Shown in pieces: positions 63,855 to 64,000 of a stretch of 64,000 nucleotides of DNA (positions are counted from its first letter, which is position 1; every line of letters begins with the position of its first letter). The notes under the pieces are model-generated. The model was given only the letters and a program-made list of their open reading frames with translations, was not told where the DNA came from and made no database searches. Position numbers and translations under genes: made by a program. The stretch lies in assembly GCA_964030475.1 (NCBI GenBank), contig CAXIPT010000024.1, positions 62,001 to 126,000 of the forward strand, read 5' to 3'. The stretch is from Tethya wilhelma (lineage: Eukaryota > Porifera > Demospongiae > Tethyida > Tethyidae).

Positions 63855-64000
63855 CCTACTTTTTTGACTTACTTAGCTACTTTTTTCCCTAGTTACACCC
63901 GTTTTCAATGCTAAATAAGCCACAAGTAAGTAAGCCACACACCCTAGATTGAGGACAATATTAATGTATTATGCCAGGAAAATGCTTGATGCTAGAAACA
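63855..64000 (-). repeat. inverted duplicate of 50192-50335, part 3
   Basis: Mirrors 50335 down to 50192; the window ends inside the duplicated segment. Confidence 0.85.

Noticed and set aside
1..64000. CRISPR arrays, operons, ribosome binding sites
   Set aside because: Introns, eukaryotic transposons and eukaryotic domains show this is animal DNA; tandem arrays here are satellites without unique spacers.

Overview
The window looks like a slice of an animal genome that is almost entirely built from transposable elements. It is AT-rich (by eye roughly 60-65% A+T), has very short introns with GT-AG borders (often 55-110 bp), eukaryotic domain architectures, and many TGCATGCA and TAGCTAGC words. 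Those traits plus the element mix (piggyBac, Harbinger, MULE, hAT, pogo, CMC/EnSpm, Crypton, DIRS-like) suggest an early-branching metazoan, most likely a demosponge; this is an inference. No rRNA, tRNA, CRISPR array or operon was seen. Single N characters (967, 3329, 5221, 29531, 32974) appear to stand for assembly gaps, mostly at repeat edges.

Layout. 1-6.7 kb: pogo-like fragment, piggyBac-type MITEs, a broken DDE transposase ending in half of a fold-back MITE, a GT-rich satellite and a piggyBac transposase 3' part. 7-8.2 kb: a tandem triplication of exon-like units. 8.3-10.2 kb: a ~200-bp satellite ending in a 50-bp inverted terminus. 10.3-12.1 kb: a PHD-finger gene (minus) whose first exons lie inside a 654-bp element with a 9-bp target duplication. 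12.2-15.0 kb: a nearly complete Harbinger transposon with both genes. 15.0-17.6 kb: MULE transposase copy A. 17.8-19.3 kb: satellite again. 19.5-20.9 kb: Crypton recombinase pseudogene. 21.8-28 kb: three copies of a satellite plus coding-like segment, one split by a 455-bp hAT MITE for which the empty site is also in the window. 26.8-29.5 kb: long inverted repeat. 31.7-42.2 kb: two DIRS-like Gag segments, between them a CMC/EnSpm transposase fragment and a divergent pair of multi-exon genes.

42.3-48.5 kb holds the most striking locus. About twenty minus-strand exons can be joined by eye, almost all in phase, to encode a ubiquitin-specific protease (C19) domain, then a Ulp1/SENP (C48) protease domain, a Pro/Asn/Gln decapeptide-repeat linker, a C2H2 finger, a MULE DDE transposase and a SWIM zinc finger. 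Copy A (15-17.6 kb) is the truncated 3' half of the same element. Both copies carry lesions, so an intact copy should be sought elsewhere in the genome.

48.5-53.2 kb is a giant inverted repeat with ~1-kb arms around a hAT C-terminal exon. 53.5-56.3 kb is a second DIRS-type Gag remnant cut by other repeats. 56.9-60.5 kb has a pogo HTH fragment, a RING-finger gene, a TTAA-flanked MITE and a hAT zinc-finger exon. 60.7-64 kb is an inverted duplicate of 50.2-51.7 kb with two insertions, one carrying a SAND-domain exon.
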